Shown: piece by piece, positions 45,945 to 54,468 of the stretch
Layout of the letters: each line of letters begins with the position of its first letter
How positions within the stretch are numbered: position 1 is the stretch's first letter
Origin: Phosphoribacter sp037045055
GTDB lineage: Bacteria; Actinomycetota; Actinomycetes; Actinomycetales; Dermatophilaceae
Length of the DNA: 64,000 bases
Direction of reading: 5' to 3'
NCBI GenBank assembly: GCA_037045055.1
Contig: JBAOHJ010000003.1
Span: 1,054,001-1,118,000 of the forward strand
Position numbers and translations under genes: made by a program
The notes under the pieces: generated by a model
Databases searched by the model: none
What the model saw: the letters and a program-made list of their open reading frames with translations, nothing else
What the model was told of the DNA's origin: nothing

Positions 45945-46727
45945 TCAGCGCTTCCTCGCCGGGTACCCCAACAGCGGACCCCGCTGGGCGACCAGCTCGT
46001 CCATGGCGGCCTGCATGGTCTCCTGGACGCGCGCGGCATACTCGCGCGGTGTCTCCCCCGCCAGCGGGGTCATCTTCGGCAGGACCCGGGTTTGCATGCG
46101 CACCGGCACCGGCAGGTACGGCGGTGGCCCTCCGACGGTGACCCCCCACGGGAGCGAGACCGAGACCGGCAGGGTCTTGAACCCGGGGATCTTGGACAGC
46201 TTGAGACGGCGAGCGATCCCGGCCCCGTTGGTGAGGACGAAAGCGCCCTCCGCCGCCCCGGCCGTGACGATGGGCACGATGGGTGTGCCCTCGTCCATCG
46301 CCATCTTGGCGAAGCCGCTGCGACCGTGGAAGTCGACCCGGTTCCGGTCCTTCCACGCCGTGCCGGTGTCATAGTCGCCGCCCGGTGCCACGGACACGTG
46401 CTGGTTGCGGGCGACGGCGTCCGAGAAGGCCTGGCGGCTGGCCGGCTGGCCGCCGATCTGCTCCATCTGCTTGCCCATCTTCATCTTCCAGTTGAGGTCG
46501 TGCATGAGGATCGTCACCGGCAGCTTGCGGTCGATCCAGCCCAGGGAGGCGAACACTGCGTAGACCCCCGGGTCGGTCATGGTGCCGAATCCGTGGTGGG
46601 AGACGATGAGACACGGCGAGCTCATGTCGCCGGGGTCGCCGCTGATCGACCAGCGGTGGTAGCGGCGGATCATTGCCGCGCACTTCTCGAAGAACTCCTG
46701 CTGCTTCGGGATCGTGGTGTCGGTCAT
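45945..46727 (-). CDS. LPLAT-superfamily acyltransferase, MGAT/DGAT2-like
   Basis: A 260-residue acyltransferase. Its active-site region IVSHHGFGTMTDPG and the downstream VAPGGDYDTGTAWKDRN, GFAKMAMDEGTPIVPIV and PWGVTVGGP run parallel to the MGAT-like branch (H-x-HG, then PGG and G-x-V/A-x-A-x-G...VPV) rather than to PlsC. It probably acylates a glycerol or lipid alcohol; storage-lipid synthesis is an inference. ATG 46727 is chosen by protein content. It diverges from the TetR gene. Confidence 0.8.
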   Translation of the reverse strand: MTDTTIPKQQEFFEKCAAMIRRYHRWSISGDPGDMSSPCLIVSHHGFGTMTDPGVYAVFASLGWIDRKLPVTILMHDLNWKMKMGKQMEQIGGQPASRQAFSDAVARNQHVSVAPGGDYDTGTAWKDRNRVDFHGRSGFAKMAMDEGTPIVPIVTAGAAEGAFVLTNGAGIARRLKLSKIPGFKTLPVSVSLPWGVTVGGPPPYLPVPVRMQTRVLPKMTPLAGETPREYAARVQETMQAAMDELVAQRGPLLGYPARKR

Positions 46728-46877
46728 GGGCTCGAGTGTCCCACCCGATCGGTTCGGCGCGAGATCGGCTCGGACTCGCTGACCTTCCTCGGGACCGAGA
46801 TCCTCGGTGACGATCTTCGGCTTCGTCGCGACCAAGCCCCTGCCCGGGTCGCGGCGTGCAATGCGCTCGCGCGCCAC

Positions 46878-46890
46878 CTAACGGTGTTAG
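46878..46890. promoter_or_regulatory. TetR operator upstream of its own gene
   Basis: CTAACGGTGTTAG, a 13-bp palindrome (CTAAC-N3-GTTAG), lies 10 bases before the TetR-type GTG. The same palindrome with other central bases occurs twice before the gene at 47865. This pattern fits autoregulation. Confidence 0.72.
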
Positions 46891-46900
46891 TGTCCCGCCC

Positions 46901-47485
46901 GTGACCACGCCCGCGCGCGCGCCGCTGACCCGGGAGGCGCTGTTCGCCCGCGCGCTGGCCATCGTGGACGCCGAGGGACTGCCCGCCCTGACCATGCGAC
47001 GACTGGCCGCCGACCTCGGCGTCGAGGCCGCCTCGCTCTACCACCACGTGGCCGGCAAGGCCGAACTGCTCGACGGAGCGCTGGCCCTGATGCGCACCGA
47101 GATCGTCCTGGAGCAGCCCCTGCCGCAGGGCTGGCCGGACCTGCTCGAGGCAGTGTTCCTGCGCTACCTCGAGGTGCTCATGGACCATCCGCACCTGCTG
47201 CCCCTGGCCGGTCGACACGTGGACTCCGACCCGGCGCAGGGCCTGCCCTACCTGGTGGAGCAGGGCCTGAGCGTGCGCGACGCCGTCGACCTGTTCCAGG
47301 GGCTCCTCGCCCTGAGCGTGGGGTATGCCGTCTTCGCCACCCGGCAGTTCGAGCGCGACGCGGCATACCTGCCGCCGACCCTGGCCGAGGCCATGGGCAC
47401 CTGGTCGAAGGACACCGCCCGGCGCAACCTGCGCGCGCTCATCCGCTCGTACGTCCCCGGGCCCGGCTCCGCGTCGCCCACCTGA
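46901..47485 (+). CDS. TetR-family transcription regulator
   Basis: A 194-residue regulator. The DNA-binding domain is LTREALFARALAIVDAEGLPAL to YHHVAGKAELLDGAL (residues about 8-60), with the recognition helix in VEAASLYHHV. The C-terminal domain is of the TetR-C tetracycline-repressor-like type. GTG 46901 is the start; no strong ribosome site is seen and the operator lies so close that the transcript may be leaderless. It faces the lipoprotein gene at 47491-47865, which carries two copies of the same operator, so that gene is its likely target. Confidence 0.9.
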   Translation: MTTPARAPLTREALFARALAIVDAEGLPALTMRRLAADLGVEAASLYHHVAGKAELLDGALALMRTEIVLEQPLPQGWPDLLEAVFLRYLEVLMDHPHLLPLAGRHVDSDPAQGLPYLVEQGLSVRDAVDLFQGLLALSVGYAVFATRQFERDAAYLPPTLAEAMGTWSKDTARRNLRALIRSYVPGPGSASPT

Positions 47486-47490
47486 GCGGC

Positions 47491-47865
47491 TCAGGTCGCC
47501 GCAGGCGACCCCGGCGACCGGCGACGGCCGGACCGGCGGTGCTGGGCCTTGACCCCGCTGCGGGCGCCGGTGGAGAAGACGGTCGACACGCCGAGCATGA
47601 AGCCGGCGTCGTACCAGTTGCCGCCGTTGCGGACCTCGTAGATGGACACCGAGTCGGTGAACAGCGAGATGATGAACGTCACCGGCGAGATCAGCCCGTG
47701 CCAGAGCCCGTGCCAGAAGCCCGGCAGCGCGGCGGCGTCGGCACCGCTGGCCAGACCCGGTCCGGCCGCGCACCCGGCGAGGACCAGAACGATCGCGACG
47801 CCGGCGAGGGCACCGGCACGCAGCCGCGGCCCGACCGCGGCCGCAGGCGTGGTGGGTGAGATCAT
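47491..47865 (-). CDS. Small membrane lipoprotein, probable TetR target
   Basis: A 124-residue protein. The signal helix GVAIVLVLAGC ends in a lipobox near residue 31, followed by a second membrane segment (FWHGLWHGLISPVTFIISLF) and a GNWYDAGFMLGVS turn, then a basic tail. ATG 47865 has AGGAG 5 bases upstream, and an operator palindrome begins 12 bases upstream of the start, overlapping the promoter/leader. No function is known; tight repression by the convergent TetR gene is the main clue. Confidence 0.82.
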   Translation of the reverse strand: MISPTTPAAAVGPRLRAGALAGVAIVLVLAGCAAGPGLASGADAAALPGFWHGLWHGLISPVTFIISLFTDSVSIYEVRNGGNWYDAGFMLGVSTVFSTGARSGVKAQHRRSGRRRSPGSPAAT

Positions 47866-47876
47866 GGCACTCCTGC

Positions 47877-47922
47877 CTAACGTTGTTAGTCTCTGTAGCA
47901 GAATCTCACCTAACATCGTTAG
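47877..47922. promoter_or_regulatory. Paired TetR operators of the lipoprotein gene
   Basis: Two palindromes, CTAACGTTGTTAG at 47877-47889 and CTAACATCGTTAG at 47910-47922, have centres 33 bp apart, about three helical turns. That spacing places two dimers on the same DNA face. They lie just upstream of the lipoprotein ribosome site. The remaining 250 bp up to the sigma-factor gene shows nothing I recognise. Confidence 0.78.
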
Positions 47923-48170
47923 GGTCAAGCCGTGCGGCCGCCGCGCGCGGGTGATCCGCGCCACCCGCCGGGCCGCGCTCGGCCCACGCCGATGACCGGC
48001 CGCCGGGGTCGCGCACGCCGCGGGTGCATCCGGCAGGGCCCCGTGACGCGAACCTGGGTCATGACGTCCGTCCCCGGCGTCGGCTGGCGCGCCGACCCGT
48101 GCCGAGCCGCCCCCTGCCGGCCGCTGCGGACGTCACGGCGCGGCGGGCCGGACCCTACGATGGCGAGAGC

Positions 48171-48707
48171 ATGAGCACCGAATCCCTGGCCCGCCGGCTC
48201 GCGCAGGGCGAGCACGACGCCCTCGAGGAGGCCTATCGCCTGTGGGCGCCGCTCGTGCTGGCCATCGCGACGCGGGCGGTGGGTCCCAGCGACGCCGAGG
48301 ACGTCACCCAGGCGGTCTTCGTCGCCGCGTGGACCGGGCGGCATACCCTGCGGCCGTCCGAGTCGGCGCTGCCGGGGTGGCTCGTCGGGATCACGCGTCA
48401 CAAGATCGCCGACGAGCTGCAGCTGCGGCGGCGCCGGCACGAGCAGGCCGTGACCGTCCAGGGCAGAGCCTCGGCGCTGCCCGAGCCGGACGTGCCGGTG
48501 GACCGGATCGTCGACGGGCTCGTGCTCACCCACGCGGTCACCCAGCTGGGCGAGCCACGGACCACGATCCTGCGGCTGGCCTACGTGGACGACCGCACTC
48601 ACGAGCAGATCGCCGAGATCCTCGGTATGCCGCTGGGCACCGTCAAGAGTCACGTCCGCCGCAGCCTGCTGGCCCTGCGCACGCAGTTGACGGAGGTGGG
48701 GCCGTGA
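48171..48707 (+). CDS. ECF-type RNA polymerase sigma factor
   Basis: A 178-residue sigma factor with region 2 (AYRLWAPLVLAIATRAVG, DAEDVTQAVFVAAW) and region 4 (LRLAYVDDRTHEQIAEILGMPLGTVKSHVRRSL) in normal spacing; the last helix-turn-helix is intact. ATG 48171 is chosen by content, with GCGAGAG just upstream. Its stop overlaps the anti-sigma GTG by GTGA. By analogy to SigK/RskA, the fasciclin gene downstream may be a target. Confidence 0.92.
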   Translation: MSTESLARRLAQGEHDALEEAYRLWAPLVLAIATRAVGPSDAEDVTQAVFVAAWTGRHTLRPSESALPGWLVGITRHKIADELQLRRRRHEQAVTVQGRASALPEPDVPVDRIVDGLVLTHAVTQLGEPRTTILRLAYVDDRTHEQIAEILGMPLGTVKSHVRRSLLALRTQLTEVGP

Positions 48708-49462
48708 CCATCCACCCGAGCGAGGACCAGTTGGCGGGCCTGCTCGTCGACGACCCGACGGTGCCCGAGGACGTGGCGCGGCACGTGCTCGGGTGCGCGC
48801 GCTGTCGCGGCGTGGTGGCCGAGCTGGCCGACGTCGAGGTGCTGCTTGGCGAGTTCGGCGCGACCCCGATGCCGCACCCACCGGCCGGACTGTGGGAGTC
48901 GATCCGCCTCGCCAGCGGGGCCGGACCGCAGTCCCCCGCCCGAGCGCCCGAGCCGGGCCCGGCCAGGGCGCCGGCGCAGGTCCCGGTGCCGAGCCCAGAG
49001 CCGGTGCCGGGGGTGTGGACGGGTCGGCGGTCGGTCTGGACGGCCGCGGCGGCCGCGATCCTGCTGGTGGTCGCGGGAGCCGCCCTCGGTCGCTTCACGG
49101 CCACCCGCGGCGAGTCCGGCCCGACCCGGATCCTCGTCCAGACGGCGCTGACCACGCTGGACGGCGGACGCCCGATGGGCCACGCCGACGTCGTCGAACG
49201 GACCGGCGTGCTCGACCTCGTCGTCGACCCGGGGCCCCTGCTCGCTCCCCCCGCGGGATACGTCGAGGTGTGGCTCATCAACACCGACCTCACCCGGATG
49301 ATCTCGGTGGGCACGCTCACCCCCGGGCACGTCACCACGGTGACCATCCCGCCCGGCGCGTTGGAGCAGGGCTATCGGATCGTCGACCTGTCGACCGAGG
49401 CGTTCGACGACCAGCCCGCGCACTCGGGCAGCAGCATCATGCGCGGCACCCTGCCGGCCTGA
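48704..49462 (+). CDS. Anti-sigma factor, zinc-finger type, membrane-anchored
   Basis: A 252-residue protein. The N-terminal zinc anti-sigma domain shows H-x3-C-x2-C (HVLGCARC) near residues 28-35. A Pro/Ala linker, one membrane helix near 110-128 (AAAAAILLVVAGAALG) and an extracytoplasmic RskA-like domain (GGRPMGHADVVERTGVLDLVV...) follow. It should bind the upstream sigma factor and release it after an envelope signal. GTG 48704 has GGAGG upstream. Confidence 0.9.
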   Translation: MTIHPSEDQLAGLLVDDPTVPEDVARHVLGCARCRGVVAELADVEVLLGEFGATPMPHPPAGLWESIRLASGAGPQSPARAPEPGPARAPAQVPVPSPEPVPGVWTGRRSVWTAAAAAILLVVAGAALGRFTATRGESGPTRILVQTALTTLDGGRPMGHADVVERTGVLDLVVDPGPLLAPPAGYVEVWLINTDLTRMISVGTLTPGHVTTVTIPPGALEQGYRIVDLSTEAFDDQPAHSGSSIMRGTLPA

Positions 49463-49594
49463 CACGCCGGTCGCCGGCCGGTCCGGTGCCACCAGGGTTG
49501 GAAGATTCCGCCCCTGGCTGCATCCGGATCGCCCGCCGGAGGGGAAGTCAGGTGTACGAGCACCACTTGTCTCGCTCCGAGGAGAGGTTTCCCG

Positions 49595-50179
49595 ATGCGT
49601 CGCCCGATCACCGTTTCCGCCGTCATCTCTGCCGCCGCGCTCGCGCTGGTGGCGTGTAGCAGCGGCAGTTCCACCACTACCACGACGTCGGCACCACCGG
49701 CCGCCACCACGGCGAGCCCCACCACCGCGAGCCCCACCGCCGCAGCGGCCAAGGACATCGTCGACACGGCCGTCGGGGCCGGGCAGTTCGCGACCCTCGC
49801 CACGGCGCTCACCAAGGCCGACCTGGTCACGACGCTCAAGGGCGCTGGGCCGTTCACCGTATTCGCCCCCACGGACGCCGCGTTCGCCAAGTTGCCCGCC
49901 GGCACCCTCGACGCGCTGCTGGCCGACCCGAAGATGAAGCTGGCGCCGATCCTCACCTACCACGTGGTGCCCGGGAAGGTCATGGCCGCGGACGTCGTCA
50001 AGCTCAACGGTCAGCAGGTCAAGACCGTCAACGGCGCCCAGCTCACCGTGATGGTGTCCGGCTCGGACGTCATGCTCAAGGACGCGACCGGCGCGACCGT
50101 CAAGGTCACCAAGACCGACATCGGCGCCAGCAACGGCGTCATCCACGTCATCGACGGCGTCCTGCTGCCGACTCGGTAG
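49595..50179 (+). CDS. Fasciclin-domain lipoprotein
   Basis: A 194-residue surface lipoprotein. The signal ends in the lipobox LALVAC near residue 21, then a Ser/Thr/Ala linker, then one FAS1 domain (about 52-192) with the H1 motif GPFTVFAPTDAAFAKLP, the central YHVVPGKV and the H2 motif GVIHVIDGVLLP. ATG 49595 has GAGGAGAGG upstream. Its position after a sigma/anti-sigma pair parallels the MPT70/MPT83 setting of mycobacteria. Cell adhesion is the usual family role. Confidence 0.93.
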   Translation: MRRPITVSAVISAAALALVACSSGSSTTTTTSAPPAATTASPTTASPTAAAAKDIVDTAVGAGQFATLATALTKADLVTTLKGAGPFTVFAPTDAAFAKLPAGTLDALLADPKMKLAPILTYHVVPGKVMAADVVKLNGQQVKTVNGAQLTVMVSGSDVMLKDATGATVKVTKTDIGASNGVIHVIDGVLLPTR

Positions 50180-50191
50180 GAACCCGCACCT

Positions 50192-50235
50192 CGGCCGGCT
50201 GTCCATACTTTGTCACAGGTTTGGGCAGCCGGCCG
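50192..50235. terminator. Hairpin after the fasciclin gene
   Basis: CGGCCGGCTG pairs with CAGCCGGCCG across a 24-base loop, 12 bp after the fasciclin stop. The loop contains T-rich sequence, and the right arm overlaps the terC promoter, so ending one transcript and starting the next are packed together. Confidence 0.45.
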
Positions 50236-50250
50236 ACGATCCTCTACACT
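50221..50250 (+). promoter_or_regulatory. Sigma-70-type promoter of terC
   Basis: TTGGGC (50221-50226) and TACACT (50245-50250) are 18 bp apart. The predicted start near 50257 lies a few bases before the GGGGAGTA that opens the probable riboswitch, which supports the call. Confidence 0.6.
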
Positions 50251-50256
50251 GCGACG

Positions 50257-50362
50257 CCACGAGGGGAGTACTTCCCAATCCGTCGCCGGTCAGTACGCGG
50301 GCACCGCCCGCTCGGCGGCGGGCCGAGACCACTCGGTGAAGGAGACCTCGAAGCCGTTCTGC
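50257..50362 (+). promoter_or_regulatory. Probable yybP-ykoY (Mn2+) riboswitch
   Basis: The terC leader holds the two sequence landmarks of this riboswitch class in order: GGGGAGTA at 50263-50270 and GCCGAGAC near 50318-50326, with GC-rich pairing arms between (GCGGGC with GCCCGC). TerC-type genes are known partners of this class. The ribosome site and start follow directly. A covariance search is needed to confirm it. Confidence 0.6.
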
Positions 50363-50375
50363 TTCGAGGAGACCC

Positions 50376-51362
50376 ATGCTCACCACCCAGACCCCGCCCC
50401 CGACCGTGGGATCGCCGACCCTGTGGCTGATCTCGATCGTCGTCATCGCGCTGCTGCTGCTGCTCGACTTCGCGATCACCCGCCGTCCGCACGAGGTCGG
50501 CATGCGCGAGGCCGTCGCCTGGTCGGTCTTCTACATCGCCCTGCCGGTCGCCTTCGGGGTTTGGGTGTGGCAGGCGCACGGGGCCGACCGAGGGGTGGAG
50601 TACTACACCGGCTACCTCGTGGAGAAGTCGCTGTCCGTCGACAACCTCTTCGTGTTCCTCGTCCTGCTGTCCTCCTTCGCGGTGCCCCGCGAGCTGCGCC
50701 AACGGGTGCTGCTCATCGGAGTCGCCGGCGCCCTCGTCCTGCGCGGCATCTTCATCGCCCTCGGGGCACAGCTCATCGAGCGCTTCGCCTGGACCTTCCT
50801 GCTGTTCGGCGTGGTATTGCTCGCCACCGGCGTGAAGGTGTTGCGCGACAGCCTGGCCCACGAGGATGCCGTGGACATCGGCACGCTGCGCTCGGTCCGC
50901 CTGGTGCGTCGGTTCTGGCCGGTGACCGACGCGTATGCCGGCACCGCGCTGACCGTCCGTCGGGGTGATACGCGGGCCCTCACGCCGTTGGCCCTGGTCA
51001 TCGTCGCGATCCTCGGCACGGATCTCGTCTTCGCGGTGGACTCGGTGCCGGCGGTCTACGGGATCACCGAGGATGCCTTCCTCGTGTTCGCCACCAACGC
51101 GTTCGCCTTGCTCGGTCTGCGGGCCCTCTACTTCGTCCTCGAGGGGGTGCTGGGCAGGCTGGCCCACCTGGGTTTCGGGCTCAGTGCCATCCTCGTGTTC
51201 ATCGGGGTGAAACTGGTCCTGCACTGGGCCCACGGCATCTGGTCATGGGTCCCTGAGATCCCCACCCTGCTCTCGCTCGTCGTCATCGTCGGCGTGCTCA
51301 CGGTCGTCACCGTGACCAGCGTGCTGTCCACCAGGACGGCCCCCACCGACGCGCGGGCCTGA
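50376..51362 (+). CDS. TerC-family integral membrane protein
   Basis: A 328-residue protein with about nine membrane helices. The TerC marks are YYTGYLVEKSLSVDNLFVF near residue 68-86 and the second repeat GTDLVFAVDSVPAVYGI near 212, carrying the acidic residues thought to bind metal. TerC/Alx/MeeY proteins export manganese or load metal on secreted enzymes. The probable manganese riboswitch in the leader supports a metal role over tellurite resistance. ATG 50376 follows a GAGGAGA site. Confidence 0.93.
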   Translation: MLTTQTPPPTVGSPTLWLISIVVIALLLLLDFAITRRPHEVGMREAVAWSVFYIALPVAFGVWVWQAHGADRGVEYYTGYLVEKSLSVDNLFVFLVLLSSFAVPRELRQRVLLIGVAGALVLRGIFIALGAQLIERFAWTFLLFGVVLLATGVKVLRDSLAHEDAVDIGTLRSVRLVRRFWPVTDAYAGTALTVRRGDTRALTPLALVIVAILGTDLVFAVDSVPAVYGITEDAFLVFATNAFALLGLRALYFVLEGVLGRLAHLGFGLSAILVFIGVKLVLHWAHGIWSWVPEIPTLLSLVVIVGVLTVVTVTSVLSTRTAPTDARA

Positions 51363-51413
51363 CGGGCTGTCTGCGGGGTCGACGCGGTGCGGCCGGCGGG
51401 CCGCACCGCGTCC

Positions 51414-52196
51414 TCACACCCGGGCGTAGCGCGCGCGGGCCGCCGAGTAGACCGCGAACGCGCCGAACCCCACCGCCACGAGCACCAGGGGCACTCGGCC
51501 ACCCGGCAGGTCCATGAGGGTCCGCATCGCCCCGTCCAGCCCACTGGACTCCTCCGCGTGCTGGCTCACTGCCGCGACGACGAACAGCGCCCCGACGACC
51601 ACCAGGGCCACGCCCTTGGCCAGGTAGCCGTACCGCCCGGCGGCGCGCACCCACCCGGGCGGATGCTCGGCCAGGTCACGCAGGAAGCGAGCCGTCCACC
51701 CCTTGTAACCGTGGTACGCGGCCACCGCGATGACGACGCCACCGACCGCCGCGACGAGCACCAGGCCCAGCGGTCGGTCCATCAGCGCCGCCGTGAAGTC
51801 GCGGGTCTGCGTGCTGCTGTCGGCGCCCCCGCCGCGGGCGGCGGCCGCAGCGGCGAGGCCGAGCGCGGCATACCCGAGCGCCTTGGCCAGGGCCTTGGCG
51901 CGGGCCGGCAGGTCGCGGCGCAGGACGGCCTCGGTGACCTGCCAGACGGCCAGCAGGATCAGGCCCGCCCCCGCCGCCCAGAGCGCCAGGCGGCCCGCAG
52001 TGGTGGCCGCCATCGTCCGGAAGGCACCGGACTGGTCGGCGGTCTCGCTGCGCTGCGCGAACGCCAGCTGCACGCCGATCCACGCGATGACCAAGTGGAT
52101 CACCCCGTTGGCGGCGTAGCCGAGCCGGGCGCCGAGCTCGACTAAGGGGTGATCGCCGATCGTCCGGGCGACCTGGCGGACCTCGCCGCCGCTCAC
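51414..52196 (-). CDS. DUF1206 membrane protein
   Basis: A 260-residue protein with six membrane helices in three repeats; each unit begins with a G-x-x-(A)-x-G pattern (ARLGYAANGVIHLVIAW, AKALGYAALGLAAAA, GRYGYLAKGVALVVVG). This matches the DUF1206 repeat family, of unknown function. GTG 52196 overlaps the PAP2 stop (GTGA), so it ends a coupled run of PAP2-PAP2-DUF1206 genes. Confidence 0.88.
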   Translation of the reverse strand: MSGGEVRQVARTIGDHPLVELGARLGYAANGVIHLVIAWIGVQLAFAQRSETADQSGAFRTMAATTAGRLALWAAGAGLILLAVWQVTEAVLRRDLPARAKALAKALGYAALGLAAAAAARGGGADSSTQTRDFTAALMDRPLGLVLVAAVGGVVIAVAAYHGYKGWTARFLRDLAEHPPGWVRAAGRYGYLAKGVALVVVGALFVVAAVSQHAEESSGLDGAMRTLMDLPGGRVPLVLVAVGFGAFAVYSAARARYARV

Positions 52197-52945
52197 GGGA
52201 CGGTCTCCGGCCGGGTCGTCCCCGGGCGTGCCGGGCGGCCGAGCGCGTCGGTCGGCCGCCCCGGTCCCACCCGGCGGACCGCGAGCCACGCCAGGGCGGT
52301 GCAGACGATGCCGTTGACCGCTCCGACCACCACGTCGCTGACGTGGTGCATCCCCCGGTAGATCCGCGCGTAGCCGACGAGCAGGGGGATGACGACGCAG
52401 ACGGCCGTGGCCAACCGGCGCACCCACGCATGCTCGATACGTCGTGCCATGACCCCGAGAGTGAGGTAGAGCGCGGTCGAGGCACCCATGTGGCCGCTGG
52501 GATAGCTCGACGTGGGCGGGGCCGGGTCGAGGTGCTCGACGTCTGGACGTTCCCGGCCGGTGATCGCCGTCGCCGACACGAAGACGCTGGCCTGCAGCGA
52601 GATCGCGATGGCGGGGATCACGGCATACCACCACTGGCGGGTGCGCCACCACAGCAGCGCCACGGCGAGGACGCACACCCCGATGACGATCTCGGTGTTG
52701 CCGACCCGCGACCACACTCCGGTCACCGCGTCCCACGCCGGCGTTCGTCCGGCCTGGATCGAGCGGTTGATCCCGTCCTCGGCGGTCAGCCCGGCCAGCG
52801 GCCCGCCGATGACCATGCCGAGCGCGACGATGCCAGCGAAGAGGGCGAGTGCGGGAGCCACCGCCCGCTCGAGCACGTCGCGGGCCCACTGGCGCACCGT
52901 GGGGGCACTCGGGTCGTCGGCGTAGCGGGTGAGCACGAGTGTCAC
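52193..52945 (-). CDS. PAP2-family lipid phosphatase (second copy)
   Basis: A 250-residue membrane phosphatase with about six helices. The three catalytic motifs are present: GRERP near residue 135, PSGHMG near 150 and ARIYRGMHHVSDVVVG near 200. Likely substrates are phosphatidic acid, undecaprenyl pyrophosphate or similar. GTG 52945 overlaps the previous PAP2 stop (GTGA). Confidence 0.9.
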   Translation of the reverse strand: MTLVLTRYADDPSAPTVRQWARDVLERAVAPALALFAGIVALGMVIGGPLAGLTAEDGINRSIQAGRTPAWDAVTGVWSRVGNTEIVIGVCVLAVALLWWRTRQWWYAVIPAIAISLQASVFVSATAITGRERPDVEHLDPAPPTSSYPSGHMGASTALYLTLGVMARRIEHAWVRRLATAVCVVIPLLVGYARIYRGMHHVSDVVVGAVNGIVCTALAWLAVRRVGPGRPTDALGRPARPGTTRPETVP

Positions 52946-53679
52946 CGTGGCGTGGCCGAGGTCGCGCCGGCAGCGGTATGCCGCGCGCTCGCCACCGCGG
53001 GCGAGGACCCCCGCACGGTCGGCGCGCCGGTGGCCGGCGGTCGCCACCCGGCATACGAGGCCAGCGTCAGCCCGACGCCCAGGATCATGCCCCCGACGAC
53101 GTCGGAGGGATAGTGCACGCCGAGCAGGACCCGGTCGGCTCCGGTGGCGACGACGACCAGGGCCGCGACCCCCGCTGCCACGGCGCGACCAGGCCGGCCC
53201 AGTGCCGGCCAGAGCAGCACGGTGAGGGTGGTGGCGGCGGCGGCGGTGTTGGCGGCGTGCCCGGACGGGAAGCTGTAGCCGGGTGCGTGCGTGAGGGCGT
53301 CCTCGACCACCGGTCTGGCTCGGGCGACGAGCAGCTTGACGTCGAGGGCGAGGTTCCACGCCAGCATCATCGTGACGAAGGCCCACAGCGACCGGCCGCG
53401 CCAGTGCAGGCGCCGCCACGTCCAGAGGCAGACCAGGGTGCCCACGAGGTAGACCCACCGGGGTTGAAACGCCTCCTCCCACGCCACCAGCGTCTGGAAG
53501 AGGGCCGGGTGCTGGCGAGTGAACGCGGTCGCCGCGACGATGGTGTCCTCGTCGATGCGCAGGATCGGTTCCCACTGCGTGCGCACGAGGAAGGCGATCG
53601 CACCGACCGGCAGGGTGACGGCCACGGCGTAGGCGACCGAGCGCGCCAGCCGCCGGCCGAGCCCGGGTCGGCTAGGCAA
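52942..53679 (-). CDS. PAP2-family lipid phosphatase (first copy)
   Basis: A 245-residue PAP2 phosphatase with helices around KLLVARARP (motif 1), YSFPSGHAANT (motif 2) and ADRVLLGVHYPSDVVGG (motif 3). The only start that keeps the first helix is TTG 53679, which overlaps the end of the kinase gene. Internal starts would cut the helix. The C-terminal 35 residues are Ala/Ser/Thr-rich. It forms an operon with the truncated lipid kinase before it and two genes after it. Confidence 0.88.
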   Translation of the reverse strand: MPSRPGLGRRLARSVAYAVAVTLPVGAIAFLVRTQWEPILRIDEDTIVAATAFTRQHPALFQTLVAWEEAFQPRWVYLVGTLVCLWTWRRLHWRGRSLWAFVTMMLAWNLALDVKLLVARARPVVEDALTHAPGYSFPSGHAANTAAAATTLTVLLWPALGRPGRAVAAGVAALVVVATGADRVLLGVHYPSDVVGGMILGVGLTLASYAGWRPPATGAPTVRGSSPAVASARHTAAGATSATPR

Positions 53680-54468
53680 CCCGCACCACCAGGGCGGCGG
53701 GCTCGACCCGGCACATCATGCGGGTGCGCGCTCCGATGGCGTCCCCGTCGAGCTGGGCCTCGGTTGGCTCGAAGGCGAGCACCTCGACCCGCTCGGCCGT
53801 CCGGCGCTGCAGTCGGGGGTGTCCGCGGCGCTTGCCGCTGGCCAGCTGCAGGGCGACGGCACCCCACCCGAGCAGGCCCTTCGGCGAGACGACGACGACG
53901 TCGAGCCGCCCGTCGTCGAGGGCGGCGTCGGGCATCAGGTCGACCCCGCCGGTGAGGGTGCCGCAGTTGCCGACGACCACGGTCCGGGCATGCGACCGGA
54001 TCACCGGCTGGTCGCCGGCGCTGACCCGGGCGCGGAATCCGCTCGTCACGGCCGCCTTCGCCCCGGAGACCAGGTAGGCCGGCCAGCCGACGAGACTCTT
54101 GACCTTCTCGCTGGCCCCGGCCATCGTCTCGGCGTCCAACCCCATGCCGCACATGACCAGGAAGGCCCGCTCCTCGTCGTCGTCGCAACGTAGGTAGCCC
54201 ACGTCGATTCGACGGTCCTGGCCGGCGAGCACCACGTCGAGGGCGACCTCGAGGTCGTCGACCGGCAGGTCGAGGTTGCGCGCGAGCAGGTTGCCCGTCC
54301 CGCCCGGCAGCAGGCCCAGCACGACCGGCGAGCCGACCAGGGCCTCGGCCACGGCGCGCACCGTGCCGTCGCCGCCGAGGGGACACACGACGCTGGCGCC
54401 CTCCTTGATGGCCTGCCGGGCCTGACCGGTGCCCGGGTCCTGTTCGGTGGTCTCGTACCACCGGCCTG
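53672..54468 (-). pseudogene. Diacylglycerol/sphingosine kinase-like gene, 5' end lost
   Basis: The family core is good: VVCPLGGDGTVRAVAEAL and GLLPGGTGNLLARNL (ATP and substrate loops), GMGLDAETM, VVGNCGTLTGGVDLMPDA and the C-terminal LDGDAIG. But the recognisable protein starts at RWYETTEQDPGTGQAR, near residue 30-35 of the family, with no start codon close by in frame. Directly upstream the sequence switches to the C-terminal part of a glycosyltransferase in another frame (junction about 54460-54474). A deletion removed the kinase start. Expression by read-through is unlikely. Confidence 0.75.
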
